Of a stretch of 64,000 nucleotides of DNA, positions 44,871 through 56,869 are shown one piece after another. The stretch lies in NCBI GenBank assembly GCA_947579665.1, contig OX388352.1, forward strand, positions 72,454,113-72,518,112. The letters run 5' to 3'. Position 1 is the stretch's first letter. Each line of letters opens with the position of its first letter. The DNA comes from Sympetrum striolatum. Its lineage: Eukaryota > Arthropoda > Insecta > Odonata > Libellulidae. A program made the translations under genes and the position numbers. The notes under the pieces were generated by a model. That model was not told the DNA's origin. It saw only the letters and a program-made list of their open reading frames with translations, and did not search any database.

Positions 44871-45578
44871 AAATTCGTATTTTTTTTAAGTGGCCGCGAA
44901 TATGACTAAATATTCTGGCTCATACTAGAATATTGCCTTTGCTTACATGGACAACAACTTGCTACATCAACACCGTGGATAAAAGCAGTAGAAATATGAA
45001 AATAAATATTTCGAGTTAAACGCTGTCTGCCTGTATCCAGATTTCTGCTCCATTCATTGTTTGTTTTGCTAGGTAAGCATAAAATTTTCATGACGGTGAA
45101 GATAAAGTCATTCTTATCCAAATATATTCAGAAATGAGGTTGAAAACGACCATTATAAACTACGAATCCTTATTTTCATCCATTTTAATCTTGAGCTCTG
45201 CGTAAAGACTTCCCATTTCTGCAAAATGCCAATATTGCTAGGTATTCTGAAGTGAGTAATAGAGTGGAAGAAATGCTTATCAGCCTATAACATAAGCCCG
45301 CAAATTTAATTTTTTTGCGGTAACATGGACTGTAATAGCTGTTCTCAACTTATTTTACAAATATGAGCTTGGAACAGCCCAAACAGGTAAAGAATTTTTT
45401 TTATATTGACTTTTACTTTTTCTCTTTTCTGTAACAGTACTCAAGTTCGCTTCCATCACAGTTAACATTTTAGAGTATTTTTTCTCATTTCTTTAATGTT
45501 ATTCTGTGTAAAAAGACTATAAATATAGTTATAACACTGTAAAAATAGTAAAGGGAAATATGATAGATTTTTTCTTTT

Positions 45579-45610
45579 CATAAATTAGATGTATGTACAT
45601 CTAATTTATG
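45579..45610. repeat. Perfect 32-bp palindrome at the arm/loop border
   Basis: CATAAATTAGATGTA, TG, TACATCTAATTTATG: 15 paired bases on each side of a 2-base centre. The right half runs into an element X end (GGAGAAAGTCATGTGCTGG to CAGA at 45636), so it looks like two X ends joined head to head. Confidence 0.95.
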
Positions 45611-45639
45611 GAGAAAGTCATGTGCTGGTCAAATCAGAT

Positions 45640-45882
45640 TTTTTGATTTTGGAATTGGTGGTATTTACGGATAGGATGGAGCTTTAGGTAAAGTGGGGAA
45701 GCATGAAGGAGTTGATGAGTTTGTGATGAGATGAGGGGGGACTAATTTTGTGAAGAATAGGTTGTAGTTTGAATTTCGCAAATTCTGCCCTTTAGATATT
45801 TTGTCAATATGTTCGGTCCATGATAATTGGTTATTTACGTGAAATCCAAGATATTGAGGTTCCAATAATAAAATCATTTTTG
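45640..45882 (+). repeat. Paralogue of 1370-1590 lacking the LINE tail
   Basis: TTGGAATTGGTGGTATTTAC through CAAGATATTGAGGTTC matches copies A and C. It then passes directly to the sequence that in A and C follows the LINE tail, giving the empty site for that insertion. Confidence 0.88.
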
Positions 45883-47272
45883 GAGAAAAAATCTATCATA
45901 TTTCCCTTTACTATTTTTACAGTGTTATAACTATATTTATAGTCTTTTTACACAGAATAACATTAAAGAAATGAGAAAAAATACTCTAAAATGTTAACTG
46001 TGATGGAAGCGAACTTGAGTACTGTTACAGAAAAGAGAAAAAGTAAAAGTCAATATAAAAAAAATTCTTTACCTGTTTGGGCTGTTCCAAGCTCATATTT
46101 GTAAAATAAGTTGAGAACAGCTATAACAGTCCATGTTACCGCAAAAAAATTAAATTTGCGGGCTTATGTTATAGGCTGATAAGCATTGCTTCCACTCTAT
46201 TACTCACTTCAGAATACCTAGCAATATTGGCATTTTGCAGAAATTGGAAGTCTTTACGCAGAGCTCAAGATTAAAATAGATGAAAATAAGGATTCGTAGT
46301 TTATAATGGTCGTTTTCAACCTCATTTCTGAATATATTTGGATAAGAATGACTTTATCTTCACCGTCATGAAAATTTTATGCTTACCTAGCAAAACAAAC
46401 AATGAATGGAGCAGAAATCTGGATACAGGCAGACAGCGTTTAACTCGAAATATTTATTTTCATATTTCTACTGCTTTTATCCACGGTGTTGATGTAGCAA
46501 GTTGTTGTCCATGTAAGCAAAGGCAATATTCTAGTATGAGCCAGAATATTTAGTCATATTCGCGGCCTGATTATTTAGTCACGCGCCGCCACTGACTATG
46601 GAGTAGATTAGATGAAGATATTTTTCTAAAATATTAACATAAATATAATTCTCACCGATGGTTAGGTTACTTCCGTCATTAGTCATATGCATATATTACG
46701 CTTATGTACTCATGCACATTCATTCTTTTAGGCGTATCAAACATTTGAGAAATCCACTGTAGAAATGGGTTCCATGAAATCAATTTCCCAAATCGTGAAA
46801 CAGCGGTTTCAAGAAACCATTTAATTCAATTGAATTTTCAGAAATAAAAGACATTAAACTGATTTTCAATATAACATGCGCCAGTGCTCGGAGCAAACTA
46901 AAGGCGTCGCCGATAGAATAGTCGGCAAGAGTGTGCGCCGCATATGTAATCCAGGATTTTCGTTTCCTTTTTCTGTATTTTAACAAACACCAAAGCAGAA
47001 AACATACTTTTCTTTAATTGATGGCACTATTGAGACTGAAATACCTGGTTTCACTAATGGGCAATGGCATCAGAAATTGGTTTCATGAAACGTGTTTTAT
47101 GAAATTAGTTTCTTCACTTGGCGACCTGCCTTAATCAGTTTCAAGAAATGGTAACCCATGAATATGAAATAAGCAATCATGCAATTGCTAAAGATATAAC
47201 TTGATTGATTCACATCATCTGCTTAATAATCAGAGAGGTAATGTCGAATAGATGTGCAAATGTCATCCTTAC

Positions 47273-47496
47273 CATGTGATCTTTATCCAGCTGACCTAAG
47301 TGACGGACTGTTTGCATAACCACTGGTGGATCGCCCTGTGAATAAAAAATAAATGTCACTTTATCATAAGGATCAAATTTTTTAAATCCCTTTTCCACGA
47401 TATATAGAGAAAGAGTTCTTACAGCTCCATGATTACACGGAAGCCTACTAATTTTGTTTTTCCGTTCTTTTTCTTTGAAGAAATTCATATTTACTC
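47273..47496 (-). pseudogene. Exon-like module, sub-copy C1
   Basis: As 109-332, with the same frame: MNFFKEKERKNKISRLPC, then GDPPVVMQTVRHLG, and the same splice-like ends. Residue changes relative to A1 are few (for example MGFKKFDS to KGFKKFDP). Confidence 0.35.
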
Positions 47497-48751
47497 CTAG
47501 TACAAACTTTCGTATGGCGTATGCTAGAAAATATACTCGAAAGTACTTCGACCACTCGTAATTTAATGTCCAATTCTATGGAAGTACAACTAACGGAAAC
47601 CGACCGTTAAATACTTGTTAATCGGCGGTGTCCTGTGATTGGTTATTTTAGCATGGGGCGATGACGTCACACAAGACCATTTGCGCATAAACACTTTGCG
47701 CACATACACTTTGCGCATAAACACCTTGCGCAGAGATCCACTAGTTGACGAATCTACACTAGAGGTCTCCATTGGCCGAAAATTTTAGCCCAAACCCGGC
47801 CCGTTCGTCTTGGGGACCGAGCCCGACCCAGCCCGAACGTTGATATTAATTTTCGTTCTCGAGGCCAACCCGAGCCCGAACTTTCCATAAATCGCCCTGT
47901 AGTAAATTGTTGTGAATTGTGAACAAATACATTTTTTTAACCCTTCACGAAGACCGAGCATTTTGTTTAAGGATTGCGTTACAACTTTAAGAGGCTTTTG
48001 CCACTATGAAAAAAACTAACGCTCTTTAAGAACGAATAATTCTCTCCTTCCGGAATGTTCCATGGGCCGAAGCCCGATAGACTGCTTGCTGACCAGGCCC
48101 ATGCAGACCTCGAATTTGCAGCATAGATTCCCTAACCATTTTTCCCTTGGACCTCTTTTTAAACAGAAAAAACAAATAATTATCTATGAAGATAAGATTT
48201 ACGCCAAAGTGCTTTGAAAAGGCGTAATTTAATATCCTATTTTGCGGAAGTATAATGAAGGACAACCGACCATTAAAATATTTTTTAATCCGTGGTCCGG
48301 TGATACTTATCCTATGCGGCCTTTTAGGGACATTTATAGGTTTTTATGAAGAATAGCGGGGTAGGGTTATGCGGGAAATTTTGTAATTTCAAATTACATT
48401 TTTAACCATTTTAACAACCAGTTTAGATACCGAGGTGAGTTGGTGGATACTTTAAATTTCCTTGAGAGGTATCGATCTGATGCTGGCAGGAACAGATCCA
48501 ATGCAACGATTGTAAAAACCTTCAATTTTTTTGATATTGGAATTGGTAGTATTTACGGATAGGATGCAGCTTTAGGTAAGGTGGGGAAGGATGAAGGATT
48601 TGATGAGTTTGTGATGAGATGAGGGAGTCTAATTTTTTGAAGAATAGGTAGCAGTTTGAATTTTGCAAATTCTGTCTTTTAGATATTTTGACAATATGTT
48701 TGGTCCATGATAGTTGGTTATTTAGGCGAAATCCAAGATATTGAGATTCTA

Positions 48752-49022
48752 TTAATCATCTGTGTTTTCGCGGGTTTTTTTTCGCTAACCCTTCTTGTGT
48801 GAGCGTTTTCCCGCACAGTGGGTTGGGAAAAATGCCTTGCCACACCACAATTCTTTTGTTTGTTTACCTCTTCTTTGTATTTTCCTTTCACATATATGTA
48901 TTTGTATTGTTTTTCCTCCTTTTCTGTAAGTAATACTAGTAATCCTTAATGGTTAGGTGTAAGAGAGGCCCTAATGGGCCAAACCTCGCCAAATAAAGAG
49001 TTTTATTATTATTATTATTAAT
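48752..49022 (+). mobile_element. LINE 3' tail, copy C
   Basis: Counterpart of 1595-1876. An internal deletion after GCACAGTGGGTT removes part of the body; the TTATTATTATTATTA tail is longer here. Confidence 0.6.
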
Positions 49023-49959
49023 TATAAAACCATTATTTTTGGAGAAAAAATCTATCATATTTCCCTTTACTATATTTAAAGTGTTATAACTATATATATA
49101 TATATAAATTCTTCTTACTCCGAATGACATTAAAGAAATGAGAAAAAATACGCTAAAATGTTGATTTTGATGGAAGCAAACCTGTGTACAATTACAGAAG
49201 AGAGAAAAAGTAAAAGTCAATATAAAAAAATTCTTTACCTGTTTGGGCTTTTTCAAGCTCATGTTTGTAAAATTAGTTGAGAACAGCTATTACAGTTTAT
49301 GTTACCGTAAAAAATTTAAATTTGCGAGCTTATTTTATTGGCTGATAAGCATTGCTTCCACTCTATTACTTGCTTCAGAATTCCTAGCAGTATTGGCTTT
49401 TGGTAGAAATGGGAAGTCTTTACACAGAGCTCATCATAAGAACGGATGGAAATAAGGATTCGTAGTTTATAATGGTTGTTTTCAACCTCATTTCTGAATA
49501 TATTTGGATAAGAATGACTTTATCTTCACCGTCATGAAAATTTTATGCTTATATTGCAAAACAAACAATGAATAGAGCAGAAATTGAATGAAAGGTTGCA
49601 TGTTCAATCCGAAAGATGTTTAAAACTATCTCTCCTATCCAATCTAAAATTCCTGTTTTTTCCTCATTTCTTCTTTGTGCTATTGGCACGCTTATACACT
49701 ACATGCTATGATGTTTCAAGAGAACAGAACTTGGTAAAAATATTTAGTTGGAACGTAAACTAGTAAACATTTTGTTGTGTAGAAGAATTTATATCTCACC
49801 TAAAACTTTTTTTCCTCAGGTGATGAAAATCTAGACACGAGTGAAATTATAATAATAATAATAAAACGGCTTTATTCGGGCAAGATTGAGACTAAAAGTC
49901 TCCTCTTCCATCTAACCTATTGTCATACAACACAAAAATAATTTATTTCAAGAGGTAGT

Positions 49960-51660
49960 TTCAAAAAGATAGGAGAAGAATTGTGACTATTGAGACTAAT
50001 GATGAAATTTTAATTTAAATTTGTTTCTGGATATCTTCAAGAGAACTTTAGCTTTTGATATTTATATATGACATAATTTGCCGCTACTGCAATTTACCTC
50101 CAATCAACAATGACCATAGGTTGAGAAACGCTGTCAGCCTGTATCCAGGGATACATTGTTATTAAAGGTGAAATGGACAAAAAAAAAATTAGGTATTTAG
50201 CTTTTCTCAAACAAACAAATTAACAGGTGGTACCAAATACTTTTGGAATTATATTGGCTCTTCCTAGCATCAAGGATGGTAAGTAATCTTGGTAAAGGTT
50301 TCCCAAGGAAGGGTCATATTGCATGTATGGATAAGTTTTACTTCATTAAAGATGAAGGAGCCTAGGGAACAGTTAGTACCAATTGAACAGCTTCACCTAC
50401 AGAAATTAAAACAATAAAGAAACTACATAGATTGGTGGTGAATTAATGGAGATTAAATGAAATCGAAGGCCAGATTTTCTTAGAAAGGCAGTTGTAATGG
50501 ATATGAGGTGGAGTGCAGTCTTTTGAGAAGTTTTTAAATTGTGTGCAGTGTTTCATTTGCTTCATCAGAATTCTATATTCCCTTTTATTCATCGTGAGTG
50601 TAGTATGGCCATAGTAAAATATCAATAAAAAAGTTGTTTAATTTTATTGTGAAATTTGTTGTTTAGCTAAGCAAACTGAGAAGGTCAATTCATATTGTCA
50701 ATTTCCTAATGTCAATATAAACAAATTCTAAGACACGTACTAGCAAGATAGTTATCTCGGTTACCAGCTATACAAAGGGTGCTATAAACCTGGATTGTTT
50801 TAAGAGAATATTTCTTGGAGTAAGGTAAATATTTGAGTTAGTAAATACTGTGGGAGGAATCCAAAGACAAAAATCCTCCCTTTACTTTTCATATTTTCTT
50901 GAAAGATATTTTGAACACCATGTGATAAATTTGAAAAGTGACAATGTTAAATTTACAGCGTTGCTTCAGGTGCTGATTGATATTCCTGAAATGTTTAACC
51001 ATAGGAAAATTGTAAATTCTATTGACAGCAGAAATTTTATATAACAAACTGAGTAAGTAGAAATGTATAGATTTCAGTTCACCAAAGATGAAGACAGTTT
51101 TTCACAGGTGCTAATCATACCTTGAAAACTAGGTAGGATTTTAAGAGTTCTAAATTAAATCATGTTAACATATTATCAATGGAAAAAGACAAATTACATT
51201 GGATTAACTCAGAAATTTTTCAAATGCACTCAAATTAGAAATCAATGAAAGCAAACTCTAAGAAGACTTCTTAGTATTCAAAAGAATCCACACTCTGGCC
51301 ATATTCACTATTTACATTGATGAAAATACATTTAAATTATCCTATTGTAATTACTATCTCAATGCATGTAATTTATAACTCTACTCTCCAACACCAGTAT
51401 ATAATATTAATCATCTAAGACCATAAGCGAATAAAGATATATCAACTATTAACTAATCCATCTAAAAACTAATCTATAATAAAAGGGCAAAACTCCTTAC
51501 ATTCTCCTAAGATTGTGAATAAAAATATTTCTCTCTGACAAAACATTATCAATTTAGTCCTGATTAGACTATCGATGAATCTCAAGCTTGGAGTGATCAA
51601 GCCACTAAAATTTTTGAATAATGTTTACATGACTCTAAACTGTATCACACAATTAAAAAC
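49960..51660. other. Duplicated DNA without a recognised gene (copy C)
   Basis: Counterpart of 2801-4560. The plus frame at 50850-51044 (LYFSYFLERYFEH, LIDIPEMFNHRK) is longer than in A because of indels near its start. Confidence 0.35.
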
Positions 51661-51688
51661 TGCTCACTAACTTTATGATTCAGTCAAT

Positions 51689-52733
51689 GCTCTCTCCGTA
51701 TAGCAAGTATAGAGAAAGTATTGTTTTCATGAAAAAATTCGACTTCGAGATTTCAACGGAAATACATGTTTTGGGGTCCCTAGAACACGTTTTAACCATT
51801 TAGGAATCATGTCTGTGTGTGTGTTTGTTTGCGTGTGTGTGTGTGTGTGAGAGAGTGTGTGTGTATGTGTTTGTGTGATAGTCTGCGCTCTAACGTGAAA
51901 ACTGCTGGTCATATCAATATCAAACTTCATATATAGTACTGTGGTGTGTGCTGTCAGAGTTGATTAGTTTTTGGAGTAAATCGGTTCACCGGAAGTCGAG
52001 CTTCATTCGTCAAAGCTCATTTCCGGTTTTCAAAATATCTCCTTAATATGATATATACTTGAATTGTATTACTTATAAAAATTATAGATAATATAATTCA
52101 CTAAAACTATTGTATTTAACATATTTTTGTATCACCGGTTGATTAGGAGTTATTTGTCTAATACCGATAAACTGGAAGTAGCTGTTATGTACATACTTTG
52201 TGGGCGCTCTAACATGAAAACTATTCATTGCATCAACACCAAATTTCATATATAGTACTTTGGTTGGTTTTGTTAGAGTTGATTAGTTTTTGGAGTAAAT
52301 CAGTTAACCGGAAGTCGAGCTTCATTCTTCAAAGCTCATTTCCGGTTTTCAAAATATCTCCATAAATATGATATTTAGGTATATACTATTATTTATAAAT
52401 GTTTTAGAAAATGTAATTTACTATAACTTTTGTATGAAACATATTTTTGTATCACTGATTGTTTAGGAGTTATGAAGTACTGATAAACCGGAAGTTGCTG
52501 ATTATGTACTTAGTGGGCGCTCTGGGCTCTATGGGCGGAAGGCCAATTTCATCGTTTTTCATCGATCATGTCCCGAAAAACATTATTTATATTGTTTGTG
52601 ACGTCAAAGATAATAATATATATATTAATCACTCATCTTCCAAGTTTTGATGGAATATAGAGTTCGAAATTACTGTCGTAGATAAGTATTTACATCTTAT
52701 ATATGGAGAAAGTCATGTGCTGGCCACATCAGA
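51689..52733 (-). mobile_element. Element X, copy C-specific insertion
   Basis: It runs from GCTCTCTCCGTATAG near 51689 to CACATCAGA at 52733. Copy A at the corresponding point (about 4520-4540) reads through without it, and C in turn lacks the X copy that A has at 4820. The two insertions are thus independent, about 300 bases apart in the ancestral sequence. The GT-rich tract is at 51813-51878 and there are about three internal units. The left junction is mutated, so no duplication can be read. Confidence 0.75.
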
Positions 52734-53859
52734 TTTTTTGTAATATCATTATGTAATATAAGGCTTACTGTGAATCTGATGTTACAAACTGATCACTACA
52801 AACAAATAAATTCATGTTCAGCATGCTACAACAAAGAATACTTTTGTTTTGCTTACTATTTTATCCATAATTTTTTTATGAAGAACTCATAATCTTTAAA
52901 AATTATTATCGATTTCTCTTTCAACAATTATATACCCATATTCACCCCTTCTCTTTATGGATGTTTCCCTGGGATTTAAATTTATGTCCTTAAAATAATT
53001 AGCTTTTTCTTTTTTCACAAAACCATTTTTCATTCCTCATTTCTATATTACCAGTTAAAATTCCATAAGTATAATGTTACATTTTTCTTTTAAGCGTATT
53101 AGACAAGAATAAGATGGAATTTCCTAGTCCCAATTTCATCCAGTAAAGATGTATGTATTGTAATGAATATTATATGGCCTTCATGAAGGTATTGTGGCCT
53201 CTAGTACAAGTGTGGACTTAGTTAGTAAGGGTTGATTTATATTCTGAGTTGAATATAGGAGTTGAAGAAGAGCTGAAAAAAAATTGTGTAATAAGTACTC
53301 TTGATTCAAGTTTCTAATGCAGCTTGCTGGCAAATTTTAAGTGTCATGAATTAACTGTCATCTAAAGATAGAAATCAAATTTTAAAGCTGAAGTGCAGAA
53401 AGTGTTGTTCCAGAACCCAAAGCTTGTTATAATAAAAATCCTTACCTTAGTAGTAACAAACAATTGCTTGTGATACATTATTGACTGAGAGAAAGCTTTC
53501 TGGAACTTTAGGCACCTAAATTGAAATATCTCCAGTAATTTTTTTGACCTGAATAAAAATCTTCTCCAAATAACTATTAACAAGGTGCTAAACTTAGGTA
53601 GTACCTTTTGAGCCTGGAGCAAGCTTGACTCAGGAGTACATACTGTCTCACATGAAATTGATTATTTTAAAAATGATGAAGCATTTTCTAGCCAAACCCT
53701 CCACCACATTTTCCACCAGGAAAACAGAAAAACCCTCCACTGTGCTACACAAGCATATGTGGCAAGCTATCGGAATGCATTACCAGAGGTTTTGAGACAC
53801 ATCCGGTATGACAGCAATTGTGGTCAAAGATTACATTATTGAGGCTGCCATGTATTACC

Positions 53860-54039
53860 TGCCAAATTTGTTAACTTAACTAGGAAATATTCAAGAAGAT
53901 TGGAGATCATTTAAGCAAAAGTTTAGATTTTATCTTGAGGGGACAAATGTAGAGATAGAAAAATTTGAAGACTACCATCTTCTTCAATCTAGTAAGTCAT
54001 CATGCATTCCAGAATAGTTGAGGAACTGAGTCAGTAATC
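53860..54039 (-). pseudogene. Exon-like module, copy C, with stop
   Basis: Counterpart of 6805-6974. It keeps the donor-like GGCAG|GTAATA, but has an extra insertion and an in-frame stop after LSPQDKI. Confidence 0.35.
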
Positions 54040-54496
54040 TGTTTTTGACAACAACAACATTGTATGCTATTGAGAAATGCAGTTTGAAAATTACAATTTT
54101 TTTAATGGTATGAAAGGGAGGGTAGAGTTTTGAAATTTGTTCCTTCATAACTGAAAAGGGTATCATCAACATGTGAATTGGTGGTAGAGGAAGCTTTCAT
54201 AAGAAGTACAATAGACATTGTCATTTGTGATAGAAATCTTGATAAGATTTTACGTAGGGAACTGATGCTGTCCTTGGAAAGAAGAGCTAAGGTTTCTAGG
54301 TCTACTGATACACATTGTGATTAATTCTGAGGGTTGTGAAATTATACTTATATTGTATGAATACCTAGAAAACAGATATTAACACAGACAAAGCTATAGT
54401 TTAGAGTTAAGTCCATGTATTTTGATATTCCATAACTAAGGTAAGCTTCATCAAATAGTATAGGTCAAACAATAAATAAACTAGTATATATTTCAG

Positions 54497-54740
54497 GAGA
54501 AACTCCCAACAAACGACAATATTGATTAGGGTTATTATTTTTGAGAGTATTTTTTATTTTCATGAAAAATCCATGGCAAATGATATAAATGTAGTGACCA
54601 TTTGGACTGATGTGTTAACATCCAGTAAGTTTCAAAAGGATTATATTAAATGCCATGTAATCATAAAGACCTTTTCCCTATTATTGATGGCATTTTTCTT
54701 AAATAATTACACAGATAAAATTACAACATATATAACTCTC
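54497..54740 (+). pseudogene. Exon-like frame after TATTTCAG (copy C, open)
   Basis: An acceptor-like ATATATTTCAG precedes an open frame: ILIRVIIFESIFYFHEKS, then INVVTIWTDVL and FQKDYIKCHVIIKTF. Copy A (7402-7640) is shifted. Not recognised; could be an old exon. Confidence 0.3.
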
Positions 54741-54796
54741 ACCTATGGATAGATTACTTCCATTTTTATTCATAGGGGCCATACATAAATTATCTA

Positions 54797-55373
54797 CAGT
54801 AGAACCCCGATCCATCGTTCCCGCATTAGTCGTTTTCCCGGATTCATCGTTTATTTTCTATAGTCCCGACTTAGGCCCATAAGGAGACATGTAAAGTAAT
54901 ACCGCATTCATCGTTCATCGAAATATTATATTCCCGCATCCATCGTTCAGATTTTTGGCCCAATCGAGGAAGAAAGACAAAGTATTAGGAATTGCGACAA
55001 AAAATTTCTTTGAGAGCTTGGCATGAACTTTTTTTAAGGCTGTCGTAGCACTTGCTCAAAACGGCCGATTTTTTAAACACATCCGGGGCTATTTAAATAC
55101 ATTGTATCCTATTGGAGAGCTTTCACATGGGTGCGCGTAAGAGTCCTGTTTGGCCTTCTCAGCTTACTGGCATATTTCACCCAGTTTGTACCGTCTCTAG
55201 GAGTTCAGTACGTTTTTTTTCGAAATCTTTAGGGGTTTTCTTTGGAAAAACTTTCGTTATGTATTCATTTTAATAGTGTGAGCTGATTCTACATTTCCCG
55301 TTTTGATCGTTTTCCCGCATTCATCATCGTTTTCTCTCGGTCCCTTGAAAAACGATAGATCGAGGTTCTACTG
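54797..55373. mobile_element. 577-bp Tigger-like MITE in copy C
   Basis: TA at 54795-54796 and 55374-55375. The left end is CAGTAGAACCCCGATCCATC; the right end, reverse-complemented, is CAGTAGAACCTCGATCTATC. These are the typical ends of Tigger-like pogo elements. Further repeats of CCCGCATTAGTCG and CCGCATTCATCGT type lie inside both ends. No transposase. Copy A lacks it, and it lies inside the MITE matching 7683-7841. Confidence 0.93.
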
Positions 55374-55416
55374 TAATTCAATTGGGGGGGTCTGGCCAGG
55401 CGTTACGATCCGTATA

Positions 55417-55493
55417 CACTCCTCGCCAAAATTAACGCAGCACCTCCCTAGCGATCCTAACGGCCTGTGCTGCGTTAATTTTGGCCAGGACTG
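55417..55493. mobile_element. 77-bp palindromic Tc1-like MITE
   Basis: TA on both sides (55415-55416, 55494-55495). The ends CACTCCTCGCCAAAATTAAC and, reverse-complemented, CAGTCCTGGCCAAAATTAAC extend the inverted repeat to about 27 bases per side (through GCAGCAC). Only about 23 bases form the loop. Copy A has the empty site (CCTTGTACTTGG near 7740). It is therefore almost only two transposon ends. Confidence 0.92.
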
Positions 55494-55777
55494 TACTTGG
55501 GGAGAGTGGGGGTCTGGCCAGTCTTTACTTGGGGGGGAGAGGGGGATCAAAAATTGGAGAATTTTGCATTACGTAATTTATTTACTACCCAAAATGCATA
55601 CATTACGCATATGATCTCTTTCACATTCATTCAATTAAGCAGTTTCAAGAAAAGGTAGCCCTTGAGTATGTAGTAGGAAATCATGCATTTGCTAACGAAA
55701 TAATTTAAAATGATTCGCCTCATCAGCTTAATAATCAGAAACGTAATTTCGAATAGATGTACAAATTTCTTTCTTAC

Positions 55778-55966
55778 CAGATGATCTATATTCAACCAAC
55801 CTAAGTGATGTATTATTTCCATAACCACCTGTGATTTACCCTGTGAACTTTTCAATCAAATTTCCACAGTGTGAAGGTTAAAAATTCTTACCACTAGATT
55901 ACGAAGTGGCAAACAATGATTTTCATACTTAGGTACTTCTAATGTCATATTAATTCCTTTTATGAG
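55778..55966 (-). pseudogene. Exon-like module, diverged sub-copy C2
   Basis: Counterpart of 8038-8216: GINMTLEVPKYENHC, then SSQGKSQVVMEI and HHLGWLNIDHL, donor CTG|GTAAGA. It contains an in-frame stop, and the acceptor pyrimidine tract reads TTTGTAAAG. The GKSQVVMEIIHHLG block is closer to the A1/C1 type (VVMQTVRHLG) than A2 is. Confidence 0.35.
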
Positions 55967-56440
55967 CTTTACAAAAAACACTAAAAAAACCGATCATCGA
56001 TACAGAAAAGATTTAGGTAAAATTTCTTCATAAGGAATTAATTTAATCTTCTATTTTGAGGAAGTACAACATATAACAACCAACCATAAAAAATCGTTTA
56101 TCTTTGGTGTCAGGCTTAGAGTTAATTAAGCATGGAGCAATAAAGTCACACAAAAAAATGATATGATGAAACTCTTTGTGCATAACTCCACTAGTAATCT
56201 ACACTAAAGGTTCCCATAAGTTTTTTCCCTTGGACCTCTTTTTAATTTAGAATTTACTTTTTGATTTACTATTTATTTACTTGTAACCTCTGTCAGAAGA
56301 GAGGAAGTAATGATTTCATGAAATATCTAAAGGCAATAATGCCATATGAATGTCATTTGGGAATGAAATATCTTGATTCAGAGCCAAAAGAATTTTGTAC
56401 TCAAATGGGTTGAGCAAAGAAATACAGGAAGCAATTTTAT

Positions 56441-56572
56441 AGTAGTAGTAGCATAATTAAATCACCTGCAACAGCTTAGGTCATTTCACAGATTGGCCCC
56501 CACTGAAAATCTAACTCGGGACCAATTTCAATAAAGAAAAACGTACTGTCCACATGACTAACTAGGAGCTCT
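56441..56572 (-). mobile_element. tRNA-derived SINE, old copy (C)
   Basis: Counterpart of 9724-9853, with TAGTAGTAG tail, CAGCTTAGGTCATTTCAC and GTCCACATGAC. Its presence in both copies dates it before the duplication. Confidence 0.75.
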
Positions 56573-56869
56573 AACATCAGCAATTTTATAATGTCCGATA
56601 GTAACCTATATCACCTTCCTTTGGACTACAACCTTGTTGAGGTTGAAGGATTTGTGTGTTTCTATAAATTTAAAAGCTAGACCGACTGGAACATAGTTCC
56701 TGCTTGGGTCTCCCATGCCAGAATGATCAATTGGAAGGGGCAAGACGAAAGGTAGTTCACACAGTACTTCTACTGTACTTCCGTAAGGCGGCTGCAAAAG
56801 CAACAGTACTCCAGTGAACTGGTAAAAACACCGTTGAGGAAGGCAACGAGAGACCACCTTGACTACTTA

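Larger units (their letters stand above)
44892..46566. repeat. Large inverted repeat (arms about 0.68 kb)
   Basis: The arms are 44892-45576 and 45883-46566. A 71-codon frame in each (minus 44906-45121, plus 46338-46553) is identical, so the arms formed or were homogenised recently. The right arm is collinear with copy A 1880-2400 and C 49040-49570, and continues into copy B-like sequence; the left arm is its inverted copy. The loop (45577-45882) holds an element X end and a paralogue of 1370-1590. The frame is not recognised and is probably not a gene. Confidence 0.93.

Noticed and set aside
44906..45121. Identical 71-codon frames in both arms of the inverted repeat
   Set aside because: Identity is explained by the recent inverted duplication; the same sequence in copies A and C is interrupted.
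52459..52650. Frame with MFRSYEVLINRKLLIMYLVG, also seen at 36162-36359
   Set aside because: Lies in the end region of element X and appears in both orientations relative to the flanks; a repeat-borne frame with no coding support.
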